A stretch of 14,119 nt of DNA from an uncultured Akkermansia sp. (GTDB lineage Bacteria; Verrucomicrobiota; Verrucomicrobiia; Verrucomicrobiales; Akkermansiaceae). Position 1 is the first letter of the stretch. Every line of letters starts with the position of its first letter. Shown here in pieces: positions 13,494 through 14,119 of the stretch. The DNA is taken from positions 1-14,119 of the forward strand of contig CAJGDB010000044.1 in assembly GCA_904502165.1 (NCBI GenBank). Reading direction: 5' to 3'. Both the position numbers and the translations under genes were made by a program. Below the pieces are notes generated by a model that was given only the letters and a program-made list of their open reading frames with translations, had not been told where the DNA came from and searched no databases.

Positions 13494-14119
13494 ATGGAAA
13501 CGCTTAATACATACATTCAGGAGGTAACCATGACCACCCCGTGGCTGCTGCCGCTGTTCTTCGGCCTGTTCGGTGCCTGTGTCGGTTCGTTCCTGAATGT
13601 GGTGATTTATCGCCTGCCGCGAGGGCTGAGTGTGAATGAACCCCGGCGCTCGTTCTGCCCGCTGTGTAAGGCACCGATTCCGTGGTATCTGAATTTGCCT
13701 GTACTCAGCTACCTGATGCTGCGCGGGCGGACCGCCTGCTGCGGCAGGCATTATACGGCCCGCTACTGCGTGGTAGAGCTGGTGTGTGCCTTGTTTTTTG
13801 CGGCGGTGGCTTGGTGTTTCTGTACCGATGATATCTTCACACAGGTGCTGCTGTGTGTGTGGGTAGCGGTGCTGCTGGCTTGCTTCTGCATTGACTGGGA
13901 GCAGATGATTGTGCTGCCAGGCCTGGCTTTACTGGCAACGCTGGCCGGTGTGGCGGTCAATGCCCTTTCGCCCTGGTTTGCCGGTGAGGGGCTGGAGCTG
14001 GCCGATGGGTTGCAGAGCAGCGGTGCAGGGGCCCTGGGGGGCTTCCTTCTGTTCCGGCTTGTGGCAATGACCGGCAAGTTTTTCTTTGGCAGAAAGCAGC
14101 AGCTTTTCGAGAAAGAGAC
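13494..14119 (+). CDS. Prepilin leader peptidase / N-methyltransferase (type IV pilus or type II secretion), 3' partial
   Basis: A PilD/GspO-type inner-membrane aspartyl protease that cuts type IV prepilin or pseudopilin leaders and often N-methylates the new end. The visible 208 codons show TM1 leading into GSFLNVVIYRLPRG (31-44), the DiS_P_DiS-type cysteine region starting SFCPLCKAPIPWYLNLPVLSYL, then RGRTACCGRHYTARY and VVEL. The first catalytic Asp134 lies in FCIDWEQMIVLPG. The second catalytic motif (GxGD) must lie beyond the window edge. The second zinc/disulfide motif has adjacent cysteines (82-83), not the canonical C-x-x-C. Two starts compete: ATG 13494 fits the short-leader promoter geometry seen elsewhere; ATG 13530 has a strong Shine-Dalgarno 5 nt upstream. 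The frame is open to the window end. Whether it serves pili or secretion cannot be told. Confidence 0.92.
   Translation, partial: METLNTYIQEVTMTTPWLLPLFFGLFGACVGSFLNVVIYRLPRGLSVNEPRRSFCPLCKAPIPWYLNLPVLSYLMLRGRTACCGRHYTARYCVVELVCALFFAAVAWCFCTDDIFTQVLLCVWVAVLLACFCIDWEQMIVLPGLALLATLAGVAVNALSPWFAGEGLELADGLQSSGAGALGGFLLFRLVAMTGKFFFGRKQQLFEKE
13519..13524 (+). promoter_or_regulatory. Strong Shine-Dalgarno before the alternative prepilin peptidase start
   Basis: AGGAGG lies 5 nt before the ATG at 13530 and is the only strong ribosome binding site I found ahead of a gene start in this window. It supports the shorter protein (MTTPWLLPLF), which would still keep the first membrane helix. It could instead be a chance run of codons (CAG GAG GTA) in the longer one. 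Confidence 0.5.

Noticed and set aside
11847..13751. 634-codon minus-strand frame opposite the outer-membrane factor gene
   Set aside because: It is antisense to a convincing OprM-type gene, crosses its terminator and runs into the prepilin peptidase gene; the protein is low-complexity Gly/His/Arg-rich.
1..14119. CRISPR arrays, tRNA/rRNA genes, insertion sequences, attachment sites
   Set aside because: I saw no regularly spaced repeats, tRNA-like cloverleafs, rRNA segments, transposase motifs or terminal inverted repeats in any part of the window.

Overview
The window reads as ordinary chromosomal DNA of a Gram-negative, diderm bacterium. Base composition is clearly GC-rich, and almost no gene has a Shine-Dalgarno sequence. 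The mix of a Na+-type membrane pyrophosphatase, single-chain L-serine dehydratase, lipoprotein-anchored RND efflux parts and a prepilin peptidase suits the Verrucomicrobiota, perhaps an Akkermansia-like gut lineage. That placement is an inference from gene content and protein style, not proven by a marker gene.

Left part (1-3273): the 3' end of rlmH (23S rRNA methyltransferase, + strand) meets a small minus-strand cell-wall glucosaminidase-like gene at a shared bidirectional terminator. Next comes hppA on the minus strand, ending in its own perfect hairpin. hppA encodes a K+-dependent ion-pumping pyrophosphatase whose residues suggest Na+ or dual Na+/H+ transport. Middle part (3274-5924): a divergent promoter region separates hppA from fabD (malonyl-CoA:ACP transacylase). 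fabD ends in a strong intrinsic terminator and is followed by sdaA (Fe-S L-serine dehydratase) with its own promoter.

Right part (5948-13379) is the accessory-looking region. A minus-strand MarR regulator diverges from a small AP2-like protein of 84 residues. A second MarR gene follows, with a 20-bp perfect palindrome just downstream of its promoter. It overlaps by 4 nt with an RND periplasmic adaptor lipoprotein, followed 8 nt later by a full-length HAE1-type RND pump. An outer-membrane factor lipoprotein comes next and also has its own promoter. Together these make a complete tripartite multidrug-type efflux system, probably autorepressed by the second MarR protein. The window ends inside a prepilin peptidase gene.

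Promoters are unusually legible: most genes have TTGAC(A/T/C), a 16-18 bp spacer and a TANNNT-like -10. In several cases the -10 lies only 7-16 nt before the start codon, implying leaderless or very short-leader mRNAs. No RNA genes, CRISPR, insertion sequences or phage genes were seen. No gap longer than about 220 bp lacks a gene. I see no clearly new biological system; the MarR / AP2-like / MarR / RND arrangement is the most interesting part.
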